Shown here: positions 50,316-58,462 of the stretch, piece by piece
Position numbering within the stretch: position 1 is the first letter of the stretch
Layout: every line of letters begins with the position of its first letter
NCBI RefSeq assembly: GCF_014635585.1
Contig: NZ_BMDC01000001.1
Location: 1,154,139 to 1,218,138 of the forward strand
Reading direction: 5' to 3'
Length of the DNA: 64,000 nucleotides
From: Rothia aerolata
GTDB taxonomy: Bacteria; Actinomycetota; Actinomycetes; Actinomycetales; Micrococcaceae
Translations under genes and position numbers: made by a program
Notes under the pieces: generated by a model
What the model saw: only the letters and a program-made list of their open reading frames with translations
Told to the model about the DNA's origin: nothing
Databases searched by the model: none

Positions 50316-52883
50316 CTACAGCTTGGTAAGGGGCGCGTAGCGCAGCAGCAGGCGCTTCTCTTCACCGGCGAACTTCACCTTGGCAACGGTCTTATCCCCT
50401 GCCCCTTCCAGGGCAAGCACCACACCCTCGCCAAAGGACTTGTGTTCCACGCGGTCACCCACCGCCAGTACCGGAATCTCCTTTTTCTGCTGCACTCGGG
50501 CGGTATTCTGGCCGCGGGTTGCCTCGCGCAGACCGTAGCCGGCGGAGCCGTTCACCGCGGCGGTGGAGGGCTCCGCACTCCGGCGGGCGGCGACGTCCTG
50601 CCCTGAGCCCCCGCCAAAGGACGGCGCGTCGAAGCGGGAGGTGCGCACCGGTGACCCCCAGCCACCGGAGCGGCCGCTACCGAAGCCCATGCGGTTTCCC
50701 ATGCCAGAACCCAAACGCTTCCAGTCGATGAGATCCTCGGGGATTTCTTCTAGGAAAGGCGAGGGCGGGTTGAACTGGGGCTGACCCCACATCGAGCGGT
50801 TCTCTGCGCGGGTGAGGTAGAGGCGCTCCATAGCGCGGGTGAGCCCCACGTAGGCCAGGCGGCGCTCCTCGCTCATTTCCTTTTCATCGGTGAGGGCGCG
50901 CTGGTGGGGAAAGAGCCCGTGTTCCATGCCGGTCAAAAAGACCACGGGGAATTCCAAGCCCTTAGCGGTGTGCAGGGTCATCAGGGTAATCACACCCTGG
51001 CTGCGGGCTTCGGCAACCTCTGCGGCGATCTGAGCGGCGGTGGGGCCCTCGCCGTCGTCGCTTGCCCGCGGCTTATTGGGAATCTGGTCAGCATCGGCCA
51101 CCAGCGCTACGTGTTCCAGGAAATCTTCCAGGCTTGAGCCGGGGTTATCGGTCTCGAAATCGCGCACCGCATCGACCAGCTCGGAGAGGTTCTCCACGCG
51201 CGATTCGTCCTGAATATCGGTGGACTCGCGCAGAGCCTGTAGGTAGCCGGTCTGCTCTAGCACAGCCTCGAGGCAGGTGGCGGCGTTCTCGGTGGCGGCC
51301 AGCTGAATGAGGTCATCTACCAGCTGCACGAAAGCCCGAATCTTCTTGGCACCGGCGGCTCCCATACCCGGAATATCCTCAACCTGGCGCAGGGCAGCCA
51401 TAAAGGAAATGCGGTTGCCCTCGGCAAAGTCAGCCACCACTGACTCCGACTTGGCACCAATACCGCGCTTGGGTTCGTTGAGAATACGGCGCACGTTGAC
51501 GTCGTCATCGGGGTTGACCAACATGCGCAGGTAGGCGAGCGCGTCTTTGATTTCCTTGCGCTCGTAGAAGCGGGTACCACCGACCACCCGGTAGGGATGG
51601 CCCACGCGCATGAGCATATCTTCTAGGCTGCGGGACTGCGCGTTGGTGCGGTAGAAGATCGCAACGTCGCCGGGCTTCACGCCGTGCTCGTCGCGCAGGC
51701 GGTCAATCTCCTGAGCGATAAAGCGGGCCTCGGCGTGCTCTGATTCAGCCACGTAACCGGTAATTTTGGCGCCTGCCCCCGAAGCAGTCCAGAGCTTCTT
51801 GGGGCGGCGATCCTTATTCCGCTCAATCACCGCATTGGCGGCGGAAAGAATGTTTTGGGTAGAGCGATAGTTCTGTTCCAGCAGAATGGTGCGTGCATTA
51901 GGATAGTCGGTTTCAAAGTCGGTGATATTGCGAATATCAGCCCCGCGGAAAGCATAAATCGACTGGTCAGAGTCACCCACCACGGTCAGCTCTGCCGGGG
52001 GGACGGCGCTGGGGTAGGGGGTCTGCTCGTTTTGGTTGCTCCCGTGGGCACCCACCAGTTCCCTCACCAGAGCGTACTGGGCATGGTTGGTGTCCTGATA
52101 CTCGTCTACCAGAATATGGCGGAAACGGCGGCGGTAATACTCCGCTACCTGCGGGTTGGCTCGCAGCAGGTGAACGGTCTGGGCAATGAGATCGTCAAAA
52201 TCCAGGGAGTTAGCGGCCCTCAGCCTTTGGGTGTAAGCCTTATACACCTCGTTAATGGCCTGGTCCCAGGGGTTAGAGGGGTTCATATTCCGAGCAAAAT
52301 CTTCGGAATCAACCAGCTCGTTTTTCAGCTGAGAAATCTTATTCTGCAGGGTCTTGGGTGCAAATTTCTTGGGGTCAAGGTTGAGCCCCTTGGCCACCAG
52401 TGTGATCAGGCGCAGGGAATCAGCCGAGTCATAAATAGAGAAGGTGGATTTCAGCCCCAGGGTCTTAGCCTCGCGGCGCAGTACCCGCACGCAGAAGGAG
52501 TGGAAGGTGGAAATCCACATATTCTTAGCCCGCGGACCAACCAGCTGCTCAATGCGTTCCCGCATCTCAGCAGCGGCCTTGTTGGTGAAGGTAATGGCAA
52601 GAATCTGCCCCTGGTGGGCCCTGCCGGTTGCCAGTAGGTAGGCTATGCGATGGGTCAGCACGCGGGTCTTACCCGAGCCAGCCCCGGCCACAATCAGCAG
52701 GGGCGAGCCGGCGTGGGTCACAGCGGCAGCTTGCTGCTCGTTCAGCCCCTCGGTGAGCTGGGCCGCCCGGTTTTGTTCTTCTTCAAAAAAAGCCGCCGGC
52801 GCATACTCGTTATCCATGCCATAACCAGACACCTGGTAGGCAGGGGGCATAAAGCTGTCTTCTTCATCAAACAAATAATCCAT
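50316..52883 (-). CDS. pcrA: ATP-dependent DNA helicase PcrA/UvrD
   Basis: An 855-residue superfamily 1A 3'-5' helicase. In order: LNEQQAAAVTH (Q motif region, near 47), Walker A GAGSGKTRVL near 66, ITFTNKAAAEMRER near 97, DEYQDTN near 256, VVGDSDQSIYAFRGAD near 305, TLHTAKGLEFPVVFLTG near 625 and YVGLTRAMERLYL near 674. It acts in nucleotide excision repair and removal of proteins from DNA. The C-terminal tail has a Gly/Ser/Arg-rich linker (about 725-780) and an SH3/Tudor-like end (VEHKSFGEGVVLALEG). ATG 52883 is preferred over an open upstream extension. Confidence 0.95.
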   Translation of the reverse strand: MDYLFDEEDSFMPPAYQVSGYGMDNEYAPAAFFEEEQNRAAQLTEGLNEQQAAAVTHAGSPLLIVAGAGSGKTRVLTHRIAYLLATGRAHQGQILAITFTNKAAAEMRERIEQLVGPRAKNMWISTFHSFCVRVLRREAKTLGLKSTFSIYDSADSLRLITLVAKGLNLDPKKFAPKTLQNKISQLKNELVDSEDFARNMNPSNPWDQAINEVYKAYTQRLRAANSLDFDDLIAQTVHLLRANPQVAEYYRRRFRHILVDEYQDTNHAQYALVRELVGAHGSNQNEQTPYPSAVPPAELTVVGDSDQSIYAFRGADIRNITDFETDYPNARTILLEQNYRSTQNILSAANAVIERNKDRRPKKLWTASGAGAKITGYVAESEHAEARFIAQEIDRLRDEHGVKPGDVAIFYRTNAQSRSLEDMLMRVGHPYRVVGGTRFYERKEIKDALAYLRMLVNPDDDVNVRRILNEPKRGIGAKSESVVADFAEGNRISFMAALRQVEDIPGMGAAGAKKIRAFVQLVDDLIQLAATENAATCLEAVLEQTGYLQALRESTDIQDESRVENLSELVDAVRDFETDNPGSSLEDFLEHVALVADADQIPNKPRASDDGEGPTAAQIAAEVAEARSQGVITLMTLHTAKGLEFPVVFLTGMEHGLFPHQRALTDEKEMSEERRLAYVGLTRAMERLYLTRAENRSMWGQPQFNPPSPFLEEIPEDLIDWKRLGSGMGNRMGFGSGRSGGWGSPVRTSRFDAPSFGGGSGQDVAARRSAEPSTAAVNGSAGYGLREATRGQNTARVQQKKEIPVLAVGDRVEHKSFGEGVVLALEGAGDKTVAKVKFAGEEKRLLLRYAPLTKL

Positions 52884-52983
52884 CGCACCCACCAGTCTAA
52901 ACCGAACACTTATTCTAATTCCGGCACATTGCGTTAAGCTTAAGACCTGAAATATCAATAGCCAAGCACAGTTAGAGAACCCC

Positions 52984-53664
52984 GTGGCACTCTCCAAATC
53001 TCAGAAAGCCCGCCTCTACGGCGAAAACACCCAGGCCGAGTCCAAGAAGCCCGTGCCCTCACAGGTTTCCCGGCCCGCGCGCCGTCCTCTCAGCAAGGGC
53101 GAATACACCCACCGAGACATGCGCGCTGAGCCTGAGAAGAACAGCTCCTTTATGTTCGCCGGCGTTGCCTTTGTAATCGGTCTTTTGCTCTTTGGCTACT
53201 ATCATTTCTGGCTGCTGCCAGAACTGGGTTCGCTTGCGGGGGTCTCCATGCCGGAGGCCCGCCTCTGGTTCAATGCCGACGACGCTTTTGCTATCAATCA
53301 GGGCCTGGGCGCCGACAATATTGTGCAGTACCAGGCGGTTCATCGCTCAACCGGTCTGATTCTGCCCCTGATTCTGGCAGCGGGCTGGCTGGGAATGATT
53401 TCAGCCTCCAAGTTTGAGCTGGCGGTGCGCCGCGCCATGATGATGGTGCCCCTTGCCTACGCGGTGATCTTTATTGTTGGCGGTTTTGTGATTGACATGG
53501 CCATTGCAAACCCCAACGGGCCGGTTGGCCTGGCTGCCCTCTTGGTGCTTCTTCGCTGGATTCTCTTTGCTCTGATGCTTGCCCAGCTGGTCTTCATGGC
53601 GATTCGCCTGGTGCGTGGCAAGCTCAATGCTTTTGCCGCGGGAGAGCTACCGGAGCAGAGGTAA
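52984..53664 (+). CDS. Membrane protein of unknown function
   Basis: A 226-residue protein: a basic, soluble N-terminus (residues 1-55) and then four or five helices (about 56-80, 122-140, 148-170, 178-205). No family was recognised. It starts at GTG, 100 bp from the divergent pcrA start, with AGAGAACC as a weak ribosome site. Its stop lies 14 bp before a near-perfect palindrome. Confidence 0.65.
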   Translation: MALSKSQKARLYGENTQAESKKPVPSQVSRPARRPLSKGEYTHRDMRAEPEKNSSFMFAGVAFVIGLLLFGYYHFWLLPELGSLAGVSMPEARLWFNADDAFAINQGLGADNIVQYQAVHRSTGLILPLILAAGWLGMISASKFELAVRRAMMMVPLAYAVIFIVGGFVIDMAIANPNGPVGLAALLVLLRWILFALMLAQLVFMAIRLVRGKLNAFAAGELPEQR

Positions 53665-53677
53665 TAATTTCCACAGG

Positions 53678-53724
53678 TTGCAATTTTGGGGCTTAAAAGG
53701 CCCTTTTAAGACCCAAAATTGCAA
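53678..53724. repeat. Palindrome upstream of the DUF559 gene (TTTAAGACCCAAAA type)
   Basis: A 23-nt arm starting TTGCAATTTTGGGGCTTAAA (53678-53700) pairs with 53701-53724 with one mismatch and no real loop. The right arm and its flank (53704-53732) match 26 of 29 bases with 54751-54779, so the DUF559 gene is bracketed by related copies. Confidence 0.75.
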
Positions 53725-53796
53725 GTTTTTGCACATACTTATCCACAATTAAATATTTTTAATGCTTTTTGATTTCATTTGAGTCAAGATAAGGCT

Positions 53797-54756
53797 ATGA
53801 GCAAGCCAAAGAACCACCCCTCCTTACCCCTCTACACGCTCCAGGACGCCGCCACGCAAGGTCTTTCTCGAGAGCAGGTCACCCGCAGAGGCACCCAGCG
53901 TGTTGCCCACACCCTTTATCAACGAGAGGGGTATCAGCCCAGTGAAACCGAACTTTTGCTGGCGCAAGCCCGCACCATGCCCGGCTGTATTGTCACGGCA
54001 ATATCGGCGGCAAAGTTGCTGGGGCTTCGACTGCCTCCGCGTCTCTTTAAGGAGAAAAAACTTTATGTTGCGCAGGGAGAAGCCGCTAGCCAGTTTCGAC
54101 GAAAAAATATTCGCTGTTCAACAGCGAGTATTGAACGACATGAAACTGTCGTCATTCAAAATATTCGTTGCACAACACCCTTGCGGACTTTTCTTGACCT
54201 CGCAAAATTTCTAACAGTTCAAGAGCTCGTTGCGGTAGCTGACGGGCTTCTTGTATTTCACCAGCACCGAAGAGACCAAAATATTCCGCTGGTCAGCCGA
54301 ACAGAGTTTGAGGAATTTCTAAGTACTTCAAAGGGCAAAGCCGGTATCTCAAAATGTCGTGCGGCCTACCAGCGCGCTGTCACCGGAAGCGATTCCTACA
54401 TGGAAACAGCGCTCAGGCTTATGCTCGAAGATGCCGGGGTTCAGGGAATAAGCTGTAACATTCCTATCTTTGACGACTTCGGCTATCTTCTCTTTCAGCC
54501 CGACCTTGCCTTGCAAGAACTCAAAATCAGTATCCAATACGAGGGCATTCACCACGGCGAAAGAGACCAGATTCGCCGTGACGTGCGCCGGGCACGGGCC
54601 GTTAAAGAGGCCGGCTGGGTGGAAATTCGCATCTTTCGCGATGACTTTTACGAAAAAGTTTTTTATCAGGGCGACTTCGTGCCCCGGGCCCTCGCCCTGG
54701 TTTTAGAAGTAATTGCTGAAAGAAGAGCATTTTTGGGTCTTAAACAGGCGGTTTAA
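53797..54756 (+). CDS. AbiEi-like winged-helix plus DUF559 nuclease-fold protein
   Basis: A 319-residue protein. The N-terminal part (about 12-110) resembles AbiEi-type antitoxin winged helices (LQDAATQGLSREQVTRRGTQ). The C-terminal part (about 215-310) has a Vsr/DUF559-type PD-(D/E)xK pattern: FQPDLALQELKISIQYEGIHH, then QIRRDVRRARAVKEAGWVEIRIF. Such stand-alone proteins are common in Actinobacteria; no function is proven and no toxin gene is beside it. Base composition is visibly more AT-rich than its neighbours. Its last codons and stop lie inside a perfect palindrome, and a related palindrome precedes it. Acquired DNA is likely. Confidence 0.75.
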   Translation: MSKPKNHPSLPLYTLQDAATQGLSREQVTRRGTQRVAHTLYQREGYQPSETELLLAQARTMPGCIVTAISAAKLLGLRLPPRLFKEKKLYVAQGEAASQFRRKNIRCSTASIERHETVVIQNIRCTTPLRTFLDLAKFLTVQELVAVADGLLVFHQHRRDQNIPLVSRTEFEEFLSTSKGKAGISKCRAAYQRAVTGSDSYMETALRLMLEDAGVQGISCNIPIFDDFGYLLFQPDLALQELKISIQYEGIHHGERDQIRRDVRRARAVKEAGWVEIRIFRDDFYEKVFYQGDFVPRALALVLEVIAERRAFLGLKQAV

Positions 54757-54769
54757 GACCCAAAAATGC
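54727..54769. repeat. Palindrome overlapping the end of the DUF559 gene
   Basis: Perfect 19-bp arms GCATTTTTGGGTCTTAAAC (54727-54745) and its complement (54751-54769) with a 5-nt loop. The arms encode the last nine residues (AFLGLKQAV) and the TAA stop of the gene. A tRNA-Arg lies 17 bp beyond. Confidence 0.85.
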
Positions 54770-54786
54770 AAGTTTTCGCTTTAGTG

Positions 54787-54859
54787 TGCCCTCGAATGGA
54801 TTCGAACCATCGACACCCGCTTTAGGAGAGCGGTGCTCTATCCCCTGAGCTACGAGGGC
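54787..54859 (-). tRNA. tRNA-Arg (anticodon CCT)
   Basis: A 73-nt cloverleaf on the minus strand. The acceptor stem is GCCCTCG/CGAGGGC, the anticodon stem CCGCT/AGCGG with loop CTCCTAA (anticodon CCT, reading AGG), and the T arm has GGTTCGAATCC. The discriminator is A; CCA is not encoded. It is convergent with the DUF559 gene and its flanking palindrome. Confidence 0.96.
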
Positions 54860-54932
54860 GAGTCTATTTAGACTCACAACAGTATAGTGCTTCTTTTGGC
54901 ATGAGCATAACCGGGCGTGTAAGACTGAGACC

Positions 54933-55910
54933 ATGGCTATTCTCATCGACCCGCCCGCCTGGCCCGCCCACGGCACCCTATTTTCGCATTTGGTTTCCAA
55001 CGCCAGCATCACGGAATTACACGATTTTGCCCGTAAAAATAGCCTCTCTCCCAGGGCTTTTGACCTCGATCATTACGATGTTCCCGCCGAACTCTTTGAC
55101 CGCCTTATCGAAGCTGGCGCTGAGCCTGTCACCGGTGGCGAGCTCACCCGGCGACTTATTCACTCGGGTTTACGGGTGCCATTCAAGGAGCGGCCCAAGA
55201 AAATCCGTGGCACTTTGCTCAAGCTGTGGAATGAGAGGCTACCGGGCAACCAAGACCTCGGTGAGCACCTGCTCGATCAATGGGAAGAGCCCCACCGGAA
55301 ATACCACAACAGTGCTCATTTGCTCGAGATGCTGACCGCGCTCGAGACCCTCTATGGCGAACACGAGCCGCCGCGCGCCGTGCTACTGGCGGCCTGGCTA
55401 CACGACATTGTCTATGAGGGGCAGCCCGGGCAGGACGAGCGCGCCTCGGCTGAGTTTGCCCGCGATGTGCTGACGCCGCTGGTGGCGGAGAATCAGGACG
55501 GCGCTGCGCTAGCACCTGCCGAGGTGCAGGCGGTTGCCGGGCTGATAGAGCTCACTACCGAGCACGCGGGAGAAGCTGACCAAAGTATGGAAGAAGCCGG
55601 GCTGGGAGCAGAGGATATAGACCGCTTCTTTGATGCTGACCTGGCGATTTTGGCGGCCAAACCCGACCGTTACCGCCGCTATGTGAGCGGGGTGAGGGCA
55701 GAATATGAGCACGTCAGCGACGAGTTCTTTAGGATGGCTCGGACAGAAATCCTGGAGGGCTTCTTGGAAAGAGAGCAACTCTTTAAAAGCGAAAGGGCCC
55801 GGAGCCTCTGGGAGGAGAGGGCGCGGGCGAATATGAGGGCGGAACTGGAGAGGCGGCACGGGCGCGCGGCACCAACTGGCTCGGGGCTGGCATTAAGGGA
55901 TGTTGGCTGA
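54933..55910 (+). CDS. DUF4031 - HD phosphohydrolase fusion protein
   Basis: A 325-residue two-domain protein. Residues 1-85 are DUF4031 (MAILIDPPAWPAHGTLFSHL start; LDHYDVPAELFDRL). Residues about 115-310 are a COG4339-type metal-dependent HD domain with RKYHNSAHLLEML (first His), LAAWLHDIVYEG (HD pair) and FFDADLAIL (last Asp). The HD domain would hydrolyse a nucleotide or phosphoester; the substrate is unknown. DUF4031 is usually a separate small protein, and its fusion to HD links the two functionally. No Shine-Dalgarno sequence is obvious. It is divergent from tRNA-Arg. Confidence 0.85.
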   Translation: MAILIDPPAWPAHGTLFSHLVSNASITELHDFARKNSLSPRAFDLDHYDVPAELFDRLIEAGAEPVTGGELTRRLIHSGLRVPFKERPKKIRGTLLKLWNERLPGNQDLGEHLLDQWEEPHRKYHNSAHLLEMLTALETLYGEHEPPRAVLLAAWLHDIVYEGQPGQDERASAEFARDVLTPLVAENQDGAALAPAEVQAVAGLIELTTEHAGEADQSMEEAGLGAEDIDRFFDADLAILAAKPDRYRRYVSGVRAEYEHVSDEFFRMARTEILEGFLEREQLFKSERARSLWEERARANMRAELERRHGRAAPTGSGLALRDVG

Positions 55911-55939
55911 GGCGCTCTATTACCGCGCCCGCTCCAGCC

Positions 55940-56170
55940 CTAATGGCTCTTCCGCTGCCCCTTCTTCTTGTACATCACGCGGGAAATCAGCAGGCCAATA
56001 ATAATGCCGATAGCACCTGCGATGGAGACCCACATGGCTGCGTGGCCCAGGAAGAGGGAGATAATCAGGCCGACGATGATGCCCGGCACGGCACCGGCCA
56101 CCATGCCAATGGCCATAAAGGTGAATTCCTGGTCTGAACTTGAGGTGGGGCTTTCAAACTGAGTAGGCAT
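55940..56170 (-). CDS. Small two-helix membrane protein
   Basis: A 76-residue protein with two glycine-rich membrane helices (about 17-40 and 44-64) and a basic tail (YKKKGQRKSH). No family or function was recognised. ATG 56170 is preferred to the ATG three codons upstream because TAGAAT lies 7 nt before it, which fits a leaderless mRNA. It is convergent with the DUF4031-HD gene. Confidence 0.65.
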   Translation of the reverse strand: MPTQFESPTSSSDQEFTFMAIGMVAGAVPGIIVGLIISLFLGHAAMWVSIAGAIGIIIGLLISRVMYKKKGQRKSH

Positions 56171-56209
56171 AGAAACCATTCTAGTAGTAGCCGAAAACGG
56201 GTATAAAAA

Positions 56210-56352
56210 ATGCGGCCCACTGCTGGTCGTTCTGGGGCCGCATCAACCAAACACGTTTGTTCGGTTTGAAGTTCCTTGCGCAGGGTCTAAGACTAAACCT
56301 GCAAGGAAAGTCTTTGCTTTACTCTACCCGAAAATAAGACCAGAGGGTAGAG
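56210..56352. other. Two inverted repeats downstream of the NlpC/P60 gene
   Basis: ATGCGGCCC (56210-56218) pairs with GGGCCGCAT (56235-56243), and CTCTACCC (56322-56329) pairs with GGGTAGAG (56345-56352). With the terminator at 56364 they fill the 240-bp gap between the small membrane gene and the NlpC/P60 gene. No gene was seen there. Confidence 0.5.
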
Positions 56353-56363
56353 ATTTAAGAAAA

Positions 56364-56383
56364 GGGAGCACCGGGGTGCTCCC
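56364..56383 (-). terminator. Intrinsic terminator of the NlpC/P60 gene
   Basis: GGGAGCACC and GGTGCTCCC form a perfect 9-bp stem with a 2-nt spacer, followed on the minus strand by TTTTCTT, 27 bp beyond the stop codon. Confidence 0.9.
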
Positions 56384-56410
56384 TCCCTCATGATGAGAGA
56401 TTAATTCTAA

Positions 56411-57028
56411 TTAGAAAGCGGTGTAGTAACCGTCTACGGGCATGAAGCCGCCACCGTCAACAGCGGTGATCTGGGTACCCTGTGAGGGGTTCAGAGCGGA
56501 GATCATCTTGCCATCGCCAACGTAGATGCCAACGTGTGCGTAGCCGTTGGTGAAGACGATGTCACCGGGCTGGGGGTTTGAGGTCGGCTTCAGCTCGGTT
56601 GCCATGGTGTAGGTGTAGGCGGTCAGGTTGATGCCAGCCTTAGCGTAAACGTAGGAAACGAAGCCGGAGCAGTCCCAAGCCTTGTAGGACTTGCCGCCCC
56701 AAACGTAGGAGCCACCGATGCCGTCGTATGCTGCGTCGATAACGGTCTGGCGATCACCGGTGAGACCACCGGGCTTGTTGTCGCCACCCTTGGGAGTGGA
56801 CTGGGTAGCCAGACCGGTGTTAGCTACAGAAGAGCTTGAAGAGGTGTAACCGTTGTAGTCGTAGGAAGACAGAACGGGTGAAGTAGAAGTGGTAGTTGAA
56901 GAAGCAACGGGTGCTGCTGCGAATGCGTTTGCAGGAGCGATGGAACCAACCAGTGCTGCAGATGCTACTGCTGCTACGGATGCGTTGCGTACGATGTTGT
57001 TCTTCTTAGCTGCCATGTGCTTAGCCAT
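56411..57028 (-). CDS. Secreted NlpC/P60 peptidoglycan peptidase
   Basis: A 205-residue exported cysteine peptidase that cleaves peptidoglycan stem peptides. The signal peptide ends near APANAFAAA (residues 31-39). A Ser/Thr-rich linker (40-90) leads to the NlpC/P60 domain with catalytic Cys120 in WDCSGFVSYV, His165 in GYAHVGIYVG and Asn180. Its mRNA leader is a c-di-AMP riboswitch, a known link between that nucleotide and wall hydrolases in Actinobacteria. GGAGG lies 10 nt before the ATG; MAAKKNN at 57016 is an alternative start. Confidence 0.93.
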   Translation of the reverse strand: MAKHMAAKKNNIVRNASVAAVASAALVGSIAPANAFAAAPVASSTTTSTSPVLSSYDYNGYTSSSSSVANTGLATQSTPKGGDNKPGGLTGDRQTVIDAAYDGIGGSYVWGGKSYKAWDCSGFVSYVYAKAGINLTAYTYTMATELKPTSNPQPGDIVFTNGYAHVGIYVGDGKMISALNPSQGTQITAVDGGGFMPVDGYYTAF

Positions 57029-57046
57029 TGTAGTAATTCCTCCATT

Positions 57047-57215
57047 GCCTCACGAGGTAAGCTGTCGGGTTCGAGTAGAAGGTTCACTCGGCTACTAGAA
57101 GTAGCTTCACCCCAAGGGCTCTTAGATCAAGAACCCAAAGAATTGGGTCCCCCGCTTCTGCCATAAGCATGTTTATGTTGTTTGTTCCTTGATCTGGTGA
57201 ACAGTGGCAGAACTA
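57047..57215 (-). ncRNA. c-di-AMP riboswitch (ydaO/yuaA)
   Basis: On the minus strand the leader carries the conserved ydaO blocks in order: GCAGAAGCGGGGGACCCA, then TTGGGGTGAAGC, GTAGCCGAGTGAACC, and CCCGACAGCTTACCTCG before the NlpC/P60 start. In this class c-di-AMP binding turns expression off, and wall-hydrolase genes are classic actinobacterial targets. Boundaries are approximate. A candidate -10, TAATGT (57274-57269), lies upstream. Confidence 0.92.
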
Positions 57216-57422
57216 GGCGTGTCTGTTCTCAAGGGTGCCTCGCCGACCAGTGCTCGGCACGGAAGAAAACATTACACACCCCCAGAGGAAATGTCACGCT
57301 TTGATAACGGAACCGAGGCTTTTTGAGGTGAGTTTTCCACAGGATCGCCAAAAAATCCCACGGAAAACACAGTGGGCTTACTATTACATCTTCTGCACTT
57401 ACTTGATTTTCAGGGCTTCAGC

Positions 57423-57474
57423 TTGGTAAAAACCCACACAGAAACCCACATTTACCAACATCACGATTTGGTAA
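57423..57474. promoter_or_regulatory. Three TTGGTAA motifs upstream of the NlpC/P60 transcript
   Basis: TTGGTAA (57423-57429), TTACCAA (57452-57458) and TTGGTAA (57468-57474) lie within 52 bp; the last two form an inverted repeat with a 9-bp spacer. They lie in a 400-bp AT-rich gap (57216-57618) that has no gene. They may be activator or repressor sites of the NlpC/P60 gene; the distance from the likely promoter (about 150-200 bp) is large. Confidence 0.4.
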
Positions 57475-57618
57475 CAAAATCTGAAAATTTTTTAAGAAAC
57501 CTATGCCACACACCCCTTGCCAACCCTCAAATCAACATACTGTGTGACTCGTGTAACTTATCTTTCGTCCCCTGAAAAGAGGTAGAAAGGCCACCCCTGT
57601 CCCCCAAGCACACAAAAG

Positions 57619-57646
57619 CCCCGCGCCTAGAACCAGGCACGGGGCA
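57619..57646 (-). terminator. Terminator of the dtxR gene
   Basis: GCCCCG/CGGGGC and GCCT/AGGC stems around a 6-nt loop, followed on the minus strand by TTTTGTG, 17 bp beyond the dtxR stop. Confidence 0.88.
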
Positions 57647-57662
57647 GAGAAAAAGAAAAATC

Positions 57663-58355
57663 CTAGCGCTTCACCACGATTGCGTCGGCAACCTCCTGGT
57701 TCAAGCGCAGGCTGCTGGTCTCGCCGTCGGCGGTGACCTTCACATAGCCGTCGCCGTCGTCCAAAATCGAAACGGTGGAGCCGTACTGAATACCGGCATC
57801 CCCCAGCTGCTCCAGCAGTTTAATATCGGTCTGAATGAACTCGGGGAAACGGGAGACGGTAAAACGGTCTTCGGGGCCAGAGTCGCGGGCGGCAATGCTC
57901 ATGGTCACGGTACGGCGGTCGTTGGTGCTGCTTTCCCTACCCAGCTCCTCAAGGCCGGGAATGGCGTTACCGTAGGGAGAGAAGGTGGGGTTGTGCAGAA
58001 TGTCCATGAGGCGGCGCTCAACGCGTTCGCTCATCACGTGCTCCCAGCGGCAGGCCTCGTCGTGAATATAGGCAATATCAAGACCAATCACATCTGCCAG
58101 AAGACGCTCTGCCAGTCGGTGCTTGCGCATTACCTCAACGGCGCGCTTGCGGCCCTCTTCGGTCAGTTTCAGCGAACGGTCTGAGGCAACTTCAACATAA
58201 CCGTTCTTCTCAATGCGCGCCACGGTCTGAGAAACGGTGGGGCCGGAGTGGTCCAGGCGCTCAGCAATGCGGGCGCGCATGGGGGTAATGCCCTCTTCTT
58301 CCAGTTCCAAGATGGTGCGCAGATACATCTCGGTGGTATCAATAAGATCAGTCAT
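57663..58355 (-). CDS. dtxR: DtxR/IdeR-type iron-dependent repressor
   Basis: A 230-residue metalloregulator very close to DtxR/IdeR. All metal ligands are present: Met10, Cys102, Glu105 and His106 for the primary site and His79, Glu83, His98 for the ancillary site. The winged helix is at about 1-70, the dimer domain 71-140 and a C-terminal SH3-like domain to 230. With Fe(II) it represses iron uptake and controls iron storage. ATG 58355 (MTDLIDTTEMYLRT) aligns with the known start. The dps/ferritin-VIT1 pair at 43.7-45.5 kb are plausible targets. Confidence 0.94.
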   Translation of the reverse strand: MTDLIDTTEMYLRTILELEEEGITPMRARIAERLDHSGPTVSQTVARIEKNGYVEVASDRSLKLTEEGRKRAVEVMRKHRLAERLLADVIGLDIAYIHDEACRWEHVMSERVERRLMDILHNPTFSPYGNAIPGLEELGRESSTNDRRTVTMSIAARDSGPEDRFTVSRFPEFIQTDIKLLEQLGDAGIQYGSTVSILDDGDGYVKVTADGETSSLRLNQEVADAIVVKR

Positions 58356-58447
58356 GCTCTTGGTGATTTCCTCTACCTCTGGCGCGCTTGTGGTGTGCAA
58401 GCATCTTGTCTGTGATTCGGTTTCAATTCGATTTTATCTAGGGCGTT

Positions 58448-58462
58448 TACCCCATAGGGGTA
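58448..58462. promoter_or_regulatory. TACCCC-ATA-GGGGTA palindrome upstream of dtxR
   Basis: A perfect 15-bp palindrome 93 bp upstream of the dtxR start. C-run/G-run symmetry of this kind (TACCCC...GGGGTA) is typical of copper-responsive CsoR/RicR operators. No CsoR gene is in the window. The remaining 58356-58710 is a 355-bp gap with the divergent promoters of dtxR and serC; nothing else was recognised. Confidence 0.45.

Noticed and set aside
52884-52920. A possible LexA (SOS) box upstream of pcrA
   Set aside because: Only a CGAAC half-site is present; the GTTCG half at the right spacing is missing.
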